From: Canna indica
Lineage: Eukaryota > Streptophyta > Magnoliopsida > Zingiberales > Cannaceae
Assembly (NCBI GenBank): GCA_034359265.1
Contig: CP136898.1
Location: forward strand, 55,851,501 to 55,915,500
DNA: 64,000 nt
Direction of reading: 5' to 3'
Shown: positions 1 to 8,675 of the stretch, in pieces
Layout: each line of letters opens with the position of its first letter
Numbering within the stretch: position 1 is the first letter of the stretch
Translations under genes and position numbers: made by a program
The notes under the pieces: model-generated
The model's input: the letters and a program-made list of their open reading frames with translations, nothing else
Databases searched by the model: none
What the model was told of the DNA's origin: nothing

Positions 1-1544
1 TGATTGAACTTCAGGGTATCGGCTAGAAACGCCCAGCAATCTGAGTCCCGAGTGACTCCAGAACATTCACTGTGATGGGAGAAGTTTTTAATCCAGTTAG
101 TTATGACAAACTAATGCAAAGAATTGCACGCTTTTTGGAATAGAATCTTCAACGAAGCCGACTGATTGAACTTCAGGGTATCGGCTAGAAACGCCCAGCA
201 ATCTGAGTCCCGAGCGACTCCAGAACATTCACTGTGATGGGAGAAGTTGTTAATCGAGTTATTTATGACAAACTAATGCAAAGAATTGCACGCTTTTTGG
301 AATAGAATCTTCAACGAAGTCGACTGATTAAACTTCAGGGTATCGGCTAGAAACGCCCAGCAATCTGAGTCCCGAGCGACTCCAGAACATTCATTGTGAT
401 GGGAGAAGTTGTTAATCGAGTTATATTTGATAGACTAATGCAAAGAATTGCACAATTTTTTGAATAGAATCTTGAACGAAGCCGACTGATTGAACTTCGG
501 GGTATCGGTTCGAAACGAACAGAAATCTGAGTTGCGAGGGACTCCAGAACATTCACTGTGATGGGAGAAGTTGTTAATCGAGTTATTTATGACAAACTAA
601 TGCAAAGAATTGCACGCTTTTTGGAATAGAATCTTCAACGAAGTCGACTGATTGAACTTCAGGGTATCGGCTAGAAACGCCCAGCAATCTGAGTCTCGAG
701 CGACTCCAGAACATTCACTGTGATGGGAGAAGTTGTTAATCTAGTTAGTTATGACAAACTAATGCAAAGAATTGCACGCTTTTTGGAATAGAATCTTCAA
801 CGAAGCCGACTGATTAAACTTCAGGGTATCGGCTAGAAACGCCCAGCAATCTGAGTCCCGAGCGACTCCAGAACATTCACTGTGATGGGAGAAGTTGTTA
901 ATCGAGTTATTTATGACAAACTAATGCAAAGAATTGCACGCTTTTTGGAATAGAATCTTCAACGAAGTCGACTGATTGAACTTCAGGGTATCGGCTAGAA
1001 ACGCCCAGCAATCTGAGTCCCGAGCGACTCCAGAACATTCACTGTGATGGGAGAAGTTGTTAATCGAGTTATATTTGATAAACTAATGCAAAGAATTGCA
1101 CAATTTTTCGAATAGAATCTTGAACGAAGCCGACTGATTGAACTTCGGGGTATCGGTTCGAAACAAACAGAAATCTGAGTCGCGAGCGACTCCAGAAAAT
1201 TCACTGTGATGGGAGAAGTTGTTAATCGAGTTATTTATGAGAAACTAATGCAAAGAATTGCACGCTTTTTGGAATAGAATCTTCAACGAAGTCGACTGAT
1301 TGAACTTCAGGGTATCGGCTAGAAACGCCCAGCAATCTGAGTCTCGAGCGACTCCAGAACATTCACTGTGATGGGAGAAGTTGTTAATCGAGTTATTTTC
1401 GACAGTCGAATGCAAAGAATTGCATGCTTTTTGGAATAGAATCTTCAACGAAGCCGACTGATTGAACTTCAGGGTATCGGCTAGAAACGCCCAGCAATCT
1501 GAGACGCGAGCGACTCCAGAACATTCACTGTGATGGGAGAAGTT

Positions 1545-1704
1545 GTTAATCCAGTTAGTTATGACAAACTAATGCAAGGAATTGCACGCTTTTGGAATAA
1601 AATCTTGAACGAAGCCGACTGATTGAAGTCGGGGTATCGGGTCGAATCGATCAGAAATCTGAGTCATGAGCGACTCAAGAACATTCACTGTGATGGGAGA
1701 AGTT
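1545..1704. repeat. C-type 160-bp monomer, copy 1
   Basis: Measured from GTTAAT to the next GTTAAT, this monomer is 160 bp. It has one T fewer in GCTTTTGGAATAAAATC and one base fewer in TGATTGAAGTCGGGG. Other marks are GGGTCGAATCGATCAG, GTCATGAGCG and CTCAAGAAC. It shares CTTGAACG and CAGAAATCTGAG with B but TTATGACAAAC with A, so it looks like a third, separate lineage. Confidence 0.9.
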
Positions 1705-2514
1705 GTTAATGGAGTTATTTATGACAAACTAATGCAAAGAATTGCGTGCTTTTTGGAATAGAATCTTCAACGAAGCCGACCGATTGAACTTCAGGGTATC
1801 GGCTAGAAACGCCCAGCAATCTGAGTCCCGAGCGACTCCAGAACATTCACTGTGATGGGAGAAGTTGTTAATCGAGTTATATTTGATACACTAATGCAAA
1901 GAATTGCACAATTTTTCGAATAGAATCTTGAACGAAGCCGACTGATTGAACTTCGGGGTATTGGTTCGAAACGAACAGAAATCTGAGTCGCGAGCGACTC
2001 CAGAACATTCACTGTGATGCGAGAAGTTGTTAATCGAGTTATATTTGATAGACTAATGCAAAGAATTGCACAATTTTTCGAATAGAATCTTGAACGAAGC
2101 CGACTGATTGAACTTCGGGGTATCGGTTCGAAACGAACAGAAATCTGAGTCGCGAGCGACTCCAGAACATTCACTGTGATGGGAGAAGTTGTTAATCTAG
2201 TTAGTTATGACAAACTAATGCAAAGAATTGCACGCTTTTTGGAATAGAATCTTCAACGAAGTCGACTGATTGAACTTCAGGGTATCGGCTAGAAACGCCC
2301 AGCAATCTGAGTCCCGAGCGACTCCAGAACATTCACTGTGATGGGAGAAGTTGTTAATCGAGTTATTTTCGACAGTCGAATGCAAAGAATTGCATGCTTT
2401 TTGGAATAGAATCTTCAACGAAGCCGACTGATTGAACTTCAGGGTATCGGCTAGAAACGCCCAGCAATCTGAGACGCGAGCGACTCCAGAACATTCACTG
2501 TGATGGGAGAAGTT

Positions 2515-2674
2515 GTTAATCCAGTTAGTTATGACAAACTAATGCAAAGAATTGCACGCTTTTGGAATAAAATCTTGAACGAAGCCGACTGATTGAAGTC
2601 GGGGTATCGGGTCGAATCGATCAGAAATCTGAGTCATGAGCGACTCAAGAACATTCACTGTGATGGGAGAAGTT
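2515..2674. repeat. C-type 160-bp monomer, copy 2
   Basis: Same diagnostic changes as the copy at 1545, lying 970 bp downstream inside the second unit of the tandem duplication. Length from GTTAAT to GTTAAT is 160 bp. Confidence 0.9.
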
Positions 2675-3645
2675 GTTAATGGAGTTATTTATGACAAACT
2701 AATGCAAAGAATTGCATGCTTTTTGGAATAGAATCTTCAACGAAGCCGACCGATTGAACTTCAGGGTATCGGCTAGAAACGCCCAGCAATCTGAGTCCCA
2801 AGCGACTCCAGAACATTCACTGTGATGGGAGAAGTTGTTAATCGAGTTATATTTGATAGACTAATGCAAAGAATTGCACAATTTTTCGAATAGAATCTTG
2901 AACGAAGCCGACTGATTGAACTTCGGGGTATCGGTTCGAAACGAACAGAAATCTGAGTCGCGAGCGACTCCAGAACATTCACTGTGATGCGAGAAGTTGT
3001 TAATCGAGTTATATTTGATAGACTAATGCAAAGAATTGCACAATTTTTCGAATAGAATCTTGAACGAAGCCGACTGATTGAACTTCGGGGTATCGGTTCG
3101 AAACGAACAGAAATCTGAGTCGCGAGCGACTCCAGAACATTCACTGTGATGCGAGAAGTTGTTAATCGAGTTATATTTGATAGACTAATGCAAAGAATTG
3201 CACAATTTTTCGAATAGAATCTTGAACGAAGCCGACTGATTGAACTTCGGGGTATCGGTTCGAAACGAACAGAAATCTGAGTCGCGAGCGACTCTAGAAC
3301 ATTCACTGTGATGGGAGAAGTTGTTAATCGAGTTATTTATGACAAACTAATGCAAAGAATTGCACGCTTTTTGGAATAGAATCTTCAACGAAGCCGACTG
3401 ATTGAACTTCAGGGTATCGGCTAGAAACGCCCAGCAATCTGAGTCCCGAGCGACTCCAGAACATTCACTGTGATGGGAGAAGTTGTTAATCTAGTTAGTT
3501 ATGACAAACTAATGCAAAGAATATCACGCTTTTTGGAATAGAATCTTCAACGAAGTCGACTGATTGAACTTCAGGGTATCGGCTAGAAACGCCCAGCAAT
3601 CTGAGTCCCGAGCGAGTCCAGAACATTCACTGTGATGGGAGAAGT

Positions 3646-3662
3646 TGTTAATCGAGTTATAT
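3646..3662. repeat. Target-site duplication of LINE-1, left copy
   Basis: The 17 bases TGTTAATCGAGTTATAT directly precede the element and are repeated at 5023-5039 on its other side. Removing 1377 bp (element plus one copy of this repeat) restores the 162-bp register: monomers at 347 and 5446 are then 23 periods apart, minus 4 bp for two C monomers. The first T may be a chance match, so the duplication is 16-17 bp. Confidence 0.88.
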
Positions 3663-3677
3663 ATATATTTTTTTTTT
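3663..3677 (-). other. Poly(A) tail of LINE-1 (T-run on plus strand)
   Basis: Ten Ts at 3668-3677, preceded by an AT-alternating stretch that merges with the TTATAT of the target site. The TTGCAACAAGGC beyond it is the complement of the element's 3' end. The tail sits directly against the left target-site duplication, fixing the element's orientation as minus. Confidence 0.9.
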
Positions 3678-4008
3678 GCAACAAGGCAAAGGAAATATAT
3701 TAATACGTAAAAGTATACAATAGAGTTCATGCACGACTACCATTAATAGGAATGGTAGAGCTTCTCATCCCCCAAAGGAAAAGACCACGCCCCTCACCTT
3801 CGGCATTGCCATCAGCAAGGTAGTAGCCAAAACCTTAGGAGAAGAGGGACAAAAAGAAAAAAACCCACAGCCCGGGTCAAGCACAATATAGAGATGCAAA
3901 TAAGGCATCACACGGATTACCCACAACTCGGGCCAAGTAAGAAATATCACATGGACCACCCACAACTCGGGCCAAGCAAAAAAAGCCCACACAGTGAAAA
4001 CACTAATC
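3678..4008 (-). other. 3' untranslated region of LINE-1
   Basis: About 330 bp between the stop codon at 4009 and the poly(A) tail, with no coding pattern. It contains CCCACAGCCCGGG at 3864-3876 and two CCCACAACTCGGG copies at 3920-3932 and 3959-3971, the last two 39 bp apart. A 30-bp block at 3792-3821 is identical to 6610-6639 in LINE-2. The two elements therefore share a 3' region although their proteins differ clearly. Confidence 0.85.
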
Positions 4009-4950
4009 TCAACGGACAGAAGTGAAATGGACTTGAACGCTCCACCGTTCTGCAATAGCTCTGTTCCTTGGTGTGTCGGTGATAGGCCTGGTACCATATA
4101 TCTGAAGAATTTTGGTTTTAACTCTTGTAATAATACTGCTAAGCACACCAGCAAGTGAAGAGGATACATGAGAAAAAATACGTTCATTTCGCTCACGCCA
4201 AATGAAGTAAACTGAAGCAGTGAGAGCAATACGCCTAATATAACCAATGAAAGAGTCTCCACTCATAACGTCTTCCCACCATCTAAGCTGATCATTCCAA
4301 TGGTGCAAAGGGTTCGCCAAAAGACAAAGATCTAGAACCTTGCGCCAAATTATAGCCGAGAAGGGGCAGTGAAAGAATAGGTGTTCAATAGATTCATCTA
4401 CACCGCAAAAACAACAGCTAGTAGAGTGTGTAATCCCCCAATGTGAAGGTCGATCAAGAGTTGGTAATCTCCGTAAAAGAGCAAGCCATAAGATAAAAGA
4501 GTACCTTGGGATCCTCCCCTTGAACCAAACAAGATGATACCAAGTAACCATGGGATTAGTGGGGGAAATGCCATTACAAGCGGATGCAATACTGAAAAAA
4601 CCATCACTAGACGGCTTCCAGATGATCTGATCGTCATTCGGACTAGTGATAACAGTGCCCATGGAATCCCAAGCACTAAGCAGGTCAAGCTCATGAGCAA
4701 GATTACCCAAACGCCAAGTATGTTGCTGCCAAATGGAAGATACCTTGGCTGTCCTACTCGAGTAGAGGCGGGCCGGGATATGATTGTTCATCCTGTCAAT
4801 AAGAAGGTAATCAGGAATCCAAGGATCAAGCCATAGGAAGGTGTTCGTACCATCACCAATGCGGTACTCTACCAGTCTATAGGCATAATCACGAGCAAAA
4901 AGAATGCTACGAAAACACCAAGAGCAGGCCCATGGCCGTACAATCTCATT
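4009..4950 (-). pseudogene. C-terminal remnant of LINE ORF2 (zf-RVT zinc-knuckle domain), LINE-1
   Basis: The frame is open on the minus strand from 4950 to a TGA at 4009-4011, about 313 residues; a TAA at 4951-4953 closes it upstream. The first Met in frame is at 4791 (260 residues to the stop) but is not a real start, because matching sequence continues upstream (YRIGDGTNTFLWLDPWIP). Counting from that Met: IIWKPSSDGFFS near 56-67, WFKGRIPRYSFILWL near 89-103, then a zinc knuckle C126-x2-C129-x7-H137-x4-C142, then WRERNERIF from 198. This is the order found in the C-terminal zf-RVT region of plant LINE reverse-transcriptase proteins. The frame is intact over this stretch but lacks the endonuclease and the catalytic polymerase domains, so it is a dead fragment. 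There is no sign of a promoter or of host use. Confidence 0.9.
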
Positions 4951-5022
4951 TTAAATATTGGTTATTGTCTTGGATATATAACAATGTTTGCCCCTCTGGT
5001 TAAAGAGGCATTTATCCATCTA
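4951..5022 (-). other. Non-coding 5' edge of LINE-1 with a short hairpin
   Basis: About 70 bp between the upstream stop and the right target-site duplication. It does not continue the reverse-transcriptase frame. The minus strand holds GCCTCTTTAACCAGAGG, a short inverted repeat (CCTCT/AGAGG), followed by AT-rich sequence. It is not satellite. It could be a rearranged element piece, a template-switch addition, or a degraded part of the coding region; the sequence alone does not decide. Confidence 0.55.
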
Positions 5023-5039
5023 TGTTAATCGAGTTATAT
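5023..5039. repeat. Target-site duplication of LINE-1, right copy
   Basis: Repeats the 17 bases at 3646-3662 and leads straight into TTGATAGAC of the interrupted B monomer. Confidence 0.88.
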
Positions 5040-6484
5040 TTGATAGACTAATGCAAAGAATTGCACAATTTTTCGAATAGAATCTTGAACGAAGCCGACT
5101 GATTGAACTTCGGGGTATCGGTTCGAAACGAACAGAAATCTGAGTCGCGAGCGACTCCAGAACATTCACTGTGATGGGAGAAGTTGTTAATCGAGTTATT
5201 TATGAGAAACTAATGCAAAGAATTGCATGCTTTTTGGAATAGAATATTCAACGAAGTCGACTGATTGAACTTCGGGGTATCGGCTAGAAACGCCCAGCAA
5301 TCTGAGTCCCGAGCGACTCCAGAACATTCACTGTGATGGGAGAAGTTTTTAATCTAGTTAGTTATGACAAACTAATGCAAAGAATTGCACGCTTTTTGGA
5401 ATAGAATCTTCAACGAAATCGACTGATTGAACTTCAGGGTATCGGCTAGAAACGCCCAGCAATCTGAGTCCCGAGCGACTCCAGAACATTCACTGTGATG
5501 GGAGAAGTTGTTAATCGAGTTATATTTGATAAACTAATGCAAAGAATTGCACAATTTTTCGAATAGAATCTTGAACGAAGCCGACTGATTGAACTTCGGG
5601 GTATCGGTTCGAAACGAACAGAAATCTGAGTCGCGAGCGACTCCAGAACATTCACTGTGATGGGAGAAGTTGTTAATCGAGTTATTTATGACAAACTAAT
5701 GCAAAGAATTGCACGCTTTTTGGAATAGAATCTTCAACGAAGCCGACTGATTGAACTTCAGGGTATCGGCTAGAAACGCCCAGCAATCTGAGTCCCGAGC
5801 GACTCCAGAACATTCACTGTGATGGGAGAAGTTGTTAATCGAGTTATTTATGACAAACTAATGCAAAGAATTGCACGCTTTTTGGAATAGAATCTTCAAC
5901 AAAGTCGACTGATTGAACTTCAGGGTATCGGCTAGAAACGCCCAGCAATCTGAGTCCCGAGCGACTCCAGAACATTCACTGTGATGGGAGAAGTTGTTAA
6001 CCGAGTTATATTTGAAAGACTAATGCAAAGAATTGCATAATTTTTCGAATAGAATCTTGAACGAAGCCGACTGATTGAACTTCGGGGTATCGGTTCGAAA
6101 CGAACAGAAATATGAGTTGCGAGGGACTCCAGAACATTCACTGTGATGGGAGAAGTTGTTAATCGAGTTATTTATGACAAACTAATGCAAAGAATTGCAT
6201 GCTTTTTGGAATAGAATCTTCAACGAAGCCGACTGATTGAACTTCAGGGTATCGGCTAGAAACGCCCAGCAATCTGAGTCCCGAGCGACTCCAGAACATT
6301 CACTGTGATGGGAGAAGTTGTTAATCGAGTTATATTTGATAGACTAATGCAAAGAATTGCACAATTTTTCGAATAGAATCTTGAACGAAGCCGACTGATT
6401 GAACTTCGGGGTATCGGTTCGAAACGAACAGAAATTTGAGTCGCGAGCGACTCCAGAAAATTCACTGTGATGCGAGAAGTTGTT

Positions 6485-6499
6485 AATCGAGTTATATTT
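6485..6499. repeat. Target-site duplication of LINE-2, left copy
   Basis: AATCGAGTTATATTT at the left edge of LINE-2 is repeated at 7697-7711. The net insertion is 1212 bp, confirmed because the register and the neighbouring monomer variants continue exactly after removing it. Confidence 0.88.
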
Positions 6500-6515
6500 T
6501 TTTTTTTTTTTTTTT
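6497..6515 (-). other. Poly(A) tail of LINE-2 (T-run on plus strand)
   Basis: Nineteen uninterrupted Ts followed by GCAACAAGGCAAG, the complement of the element's 3' end. The first three Ts overlap the TTT of the target-site duplication. Confidence 0.9.
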
Positions 6516-7089
6516 GCAACAAGGCAAGAGTAGTTGTATTAAAACTATAAGAAAGATGTGTACATGACCAGTTCAGTAGCCAATCACCCTAGGACAAAAA
6601 GGTCTCGAGCCTCACCTTCGGCATTGCCATCAGCAAGGTCAAGACCCAAAAGCCTAGATGTGATGGTCGCGCTACGAGAAAGATAATAATACAGCAATTG
6701 AGTAGAGAGAAAAAACAATCCCACAGCCCGGGAAAGGGCACAAATCAAATTGACTCAGAACTCGCAAAACAGAAAAGGCAATAAACTCTAAGTCCCACAT
6801 CCCGGAAAGGCAAAAAGCCAAAGAATGAAACACATCGTTGATCCTCAGGTAAGCAAGTATAGTGGCGCAGAGCGAACGTGTCGTCCTCTTTCAGCCCGGG
6901 ACAGGCGAGAGCAGCATGAATATATCAACCACACCAAAAAATCCAAAGGCACAGAATCCCACAGCCCAGGACAAGCATCCCCCTCAGGCATCCCACAGCC
7001 CAGCACAGAATCCCACATCCCGGGACAGGCAGCATCTCAAGTAACCTACAAAGTTAGATTTTAATAGACAAAGTAAAAAAGGCATCTCA
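6516..7089 (-). other. 3' untranslated region of LINE-2 with degenerate CCCGGGCTGTGGG repeats
   Basis: About 570 bp without a minus-strand coding pattern. The plus-strand word CCCACAGCCCGGG or close variants recur near 6719, 6793, 6890, 6958, 6993 and 7012, spaced irregularly. The same word occurs in the 3' region of LINE-1. The block 6610-6639 is identical to 3792-3821. Small plus-strand open frames here (6825-7064, 6862-7044) are translations of this repeat and not genes. Confidence 0.8.
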
Positions 7090-7696
7090 TCAATTTTTTT
7101 CAGCCCCAATATTATCGCTAGTTCTCTTCTTTAAGGTGTCATCTAGGATATGTTCGGCGATGGTCTCCCAAGATAGAAGTTCCTCGTCATGCATACGCCG
7201 ATTGCGCTCTCTCCATAAATGATAAATAGTGGTAGTAAGAAGAGTCTTTCTCACTTTTTTGTCATCAGAAGAACCACCAAAGTGATGTAAAAGCCAAGGC
7301 ATACAGTCAGACATGGAATCCCTGAAAGGTACCATTCCAAGTACCTTCCGCCAGATATTTTGAGAGTATGAACAACCTAGTAGGATATGGTCAATACTCT
7401 CGCTATCTGCTCGACATAAATAACAAATGTTCGGCCCTTGCTTACCCCATCCACGCATGCGGTCAAATGTGGGGAGCCGCCTCCAGAAAGCCAACCAAGA
7501 GATGAAGGAGAATCGAGGAACGTGGCCTTTAAACCATAACAGATTATGCCAAGCGACATCAGGTTCAGTGGATGTCAATTTGTTGTAGGCTGACTTGAGA
7601 CTGAATGATCCGGATGAGGATGCAGTCCAAAGTATGGTATCACACCCATGTCTATCATGTGTAATAACCTGCTGCAAGTTTTGCCATACCTCAAAA
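7090..7696 (-). pseudogene. C-terminal remnant of LINE ORF2 (zf-RVT zinc-knuckle domain), LINE-2
   Basis: About 201 residues of element-derived frame ending at a TGA (7090-7092). The frame is open through the insertion edge into satellite, giving a 249-codon chimeric frame (7090-7839); numbering below uses that frame. TILWTASSSGSFSLKSAYNKL lies near 68-88, WFKGHVPRFSFISWL near 102-116, a zinc knuckle C139-x2-C142-x8-H151-x4-C156 follows, and WRERNRR starts at 209. The domain order equals that of LINE-1, but identity is only moderate. Endonuclease and polymerase domains are absent, so it is not functional for transposition. Confidence 0.9.
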
Positions 7697-7711
7697 AATC
7701 GAGTTATATTT
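7697..7711. repeat. Target-site duplication of LINE-2, right copy
   Basis: Repeats AATCGAGTTATATTT of 6485-6499 and continues into GATAGACTAATG of the interrupted B monomer. Confidence 0.88.
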
Positions 7712-8513
7712 GATAGACTAATGCAAAGAATTGCACAATTTTTCGAATAGAATCTTGAACGAAGCCGACTGATTGAACTTCGGGGTATCGGTTCGAAACG
7801 AACAGAAATCTGAGTCTCGAGCGACTCCAGAACATTCACTGTGATGGGAGAAGTTGTTAATCGAGTTATTTATGACAAACTAATGCAAAGAATTGCACGC
7901 TTTTTGGAATAGAATCTTCAACGAAGCCGACTGATTGAACTTCAGGGTATCGGCTAGAAACGCCCAGCAATCTGAGTCCCGAGCGACTCCAGAACATTCA
8001 CTGTGATGGGAGAAGTTGTTAATCGAGTTATTTATGACAAACTAATGCAAAGAATTGCATGCTTTTTGGAATAGAATCTTCAACGAAGTCGACTGATTGA
8101 ACTTCAGGGTATCGGCTAGAAACGCCCAGCAATCTGAGTCCCGAGCGACTCCAGAACATTCACTGTGATGGGAGAAGTTGTTAACCGAGTTATATTTGAA
8201 AGACTAATGCAAAGAATTGCACAATTTTTCGAATAGAATCTTGAACGAAGCCGACTGATTGAACTTCGGGGTATCGGTTCGAAACGAACAGAAATCTGAG
8301 TTGCGAGGGACTCCAGAACATTCACTGTGATGGGAGAAGTTGTTAATCGAGTTATTTATGACAAACTAATGCAAAGAATTGCATGCTTTTCGGAATAGAA
8401 TCTTCAACGAAGCCGACTGATTGAACTTCAGGGTATCGGCTAGAAACGCCCAGCAATCTGAGTCTCGAGCGAATCCAGAACATTCACTGTGATGGGAGAA
8501 GTTGTTAATCGAG

Positions 8514-8675
8514 TTATATTTGATAGACTAATGCAAAGAATTGCACAATTTTTCGAATAGAATCTTCAACGAAGTCGACTGATTGAACTTCAGGGTATCG
8601 GCTAGAAACGCCCAGCAATCTGAGTCCCGAGCGACTCCAGAACATTCACTGTGATGGGAGAAGTTGTTAACCGAG
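8514..8675. repeat. Hybrid B/A monomer (recombination joint)
   Basis: The first half is B (TATATTTGATAGAC, CACAATTTTTCG) and from CTTCAACGAAGTCG on it is A. To its left the sequence follows the 9977 copy; to its right it follows the 5900 copy, including the rare variants of 5932-6141. This is what an unequal crossover or conversion end inside a monomer would leave, near 8566. Confidence 0.75.

Larger units (their letters stand above)
1245..3150. repeat. 970-bp tandem segmental duplication within the satellite (2 copies)
   Basis: The variant word TTTTCGACAGTCGAATGC occurs in only two monomers, about 1397 and 2367, exactly 970 bp apart. That is six monomers minus 2 bp, because each unit holds one 160-bp C monomer (1545-1704 and 2515-2674). 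Flanking monomers match in the same order, with scattered differences such as GTCCCGAG against GTCCCAAG near 1827/2797. The second copy is followed by an extra B monomer (three in a row at 2773-3306, against two at 1803-2174). Boundaries are approximate. Confidence 0.85.
1..3662. repeat. 162-bp satellite array, left edge segment (mixed A, B and C monomers)
   Basis: Head-to-tail monomers with a 162-bp period; the opening word TGATTGAACTTCAGGG recurs at 1 and 163. Three monomer types are interleaved. A carries GCACGCTTTTTGG, CTTCAACG and GGCTAGAAACGCCCAG. B carries TATATTTGATAGAC, GCACAATTTTTCG, CTTGAACG and GGTTCGAAACGAACAG. C is a 160-bp form. The segment holds more private variants than the centre of the window. 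It begins mid-array, so the true left edge is not seen. No gene is present. Periodicity and monomer types are read directly; the satellite class is an inference from length and organisation. Confidence 0.97.
3663..5022 (-). mobile_element. LINE-1: 5'-truncated non-LTR retrotransposon, ~1.36 kb, inserted in a B monomer
   Basis: The block is unrelated to the satellite. On the minus strand it reads, 5' to 3': ~70 bp of non-coding sequence (4951-5022), a reverse-transcriptase C-terminal coding remnant (4009-4950), a 3' untranslated region, and the end CCTTGTTGC followed by a poly(A) tail (T-run 3668-3677 on the plus strand, preceded by ATATATAT). A 16-17 bp target-site duplication, a poly(A) tail and 5' truncation are the hallmarks of target-primed reverse transcription. 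Endonuclease and the catalytic part of reverse transcriptase are missing, so this copy cannot move by itself. The coding remnant and WRERN tail resemble LINEs of flowering plants; a family name is not assigned. Confidence 0.93.
5023..6499. repeat. 162-bp satellite segment between the two LINEs
   Basis: About nine A and B monomers in the same orientation and register as the rest of the left array. The B monomer at 5932-6141 carries rare variants (GCATAATTTTTCG, AAATATGAG, GTTGCGAGGG) that recur together at 8602-8811, 2670 bp away. That distance is nine monomers once the 1212-bp LINE-2 insertion is subtracted. Confidence 0.96.
6500..7696 (-). mobile_element. LINE-2: 5'-truncated non-LTR retrotransposon, ~1.2 kb, inserted in a B monomer
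   Basis: Minus-strand element with a poly(A) tail (19 Ts at 6497-6515 on the plus strand, the first three shared with the target site), the 3' end CCTTGTTGC, a 3' untranslated region, and a coding remnant that runs into the right flank. It is flanked by a 15-bp target-site duplication. Its protein is clearly different from that of LINE-1, but its 3' region shares a 30-bp identical block and the same terminal sequence, so both probably come from one broad LINE lineage as different subfamilies. Truncation removed everything upstream of the zf-RVT region. The long clean A-tail suggests a fairly recent insertion. Confidence 0.93.
7090..7839 (-). other. Chimeric open frame: satellite B monomer fused in frame to LINE-2 remnant
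   Basis: Residues 1-47 are satellite (NVLESLETQISVRF onward) and residues from 48 are LINE. The join is at base 7696/7697, inside the target-site duplication. The satellite part begins at a GTG (7837-7839), not ATG, and no promoter is apparent, so expression is doubtful. The fusion follows from B monomers being open in this frame and is probably accidental. Confidence 0.6.

Noticed and set aside
508..520. CENP-B box in the B-specific GTTCGAAACGAAC
   Set aside because: It has TTCG, but the remaining required positions of the mammalian box (A at the fixed place and CGGG) do not match on either strand; only the dyad is reported.
1245..2418. 67-residue minus-strand frames at 1245-1448 and 2215-2418
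   Set aside because: A different frame of A monomers opened by a local variant; both are copies made by the 970-bp duplication.
3661..3677. Microsatellite or AT-rich promoter at ATATATATTTTTTTTTT
   Set aside because: Position, orientation and flanking target-site duplication show it is the poly(A) tail of LINE-1 next to the TTATAT of the target site.
3524..4262. Minus-strand frames 3524-3730 and 3765-4262 with hydrophobic stretches
   Set aside because: The first crosses from the LINE-1 tail into satellite; the second overlaps the 3' untranslated region and the end of the zf-RVT frame in another frame. Neither shows a recognisable family.
4398..4836. Frames 4398-4700 (minus) and 4534-4836 (plus)
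   Set aside because: Shadows of the LINE-1 reverse-transcriptase remnant, which has clear domain motifs in its own frame.
6825..7064. Plus-strand frames rich in Pro, Ser and Gln
   Set aside because: Translations of the CCCACAGCCCGGG-type repeats in the LINE-2 3' untranslated region, antisense to the element.
7377..7559. 60-residue minus-strand frame
   Set aside because: Out-of-frame shadow of the LINE-2 zinc-knuckle coding remnant.
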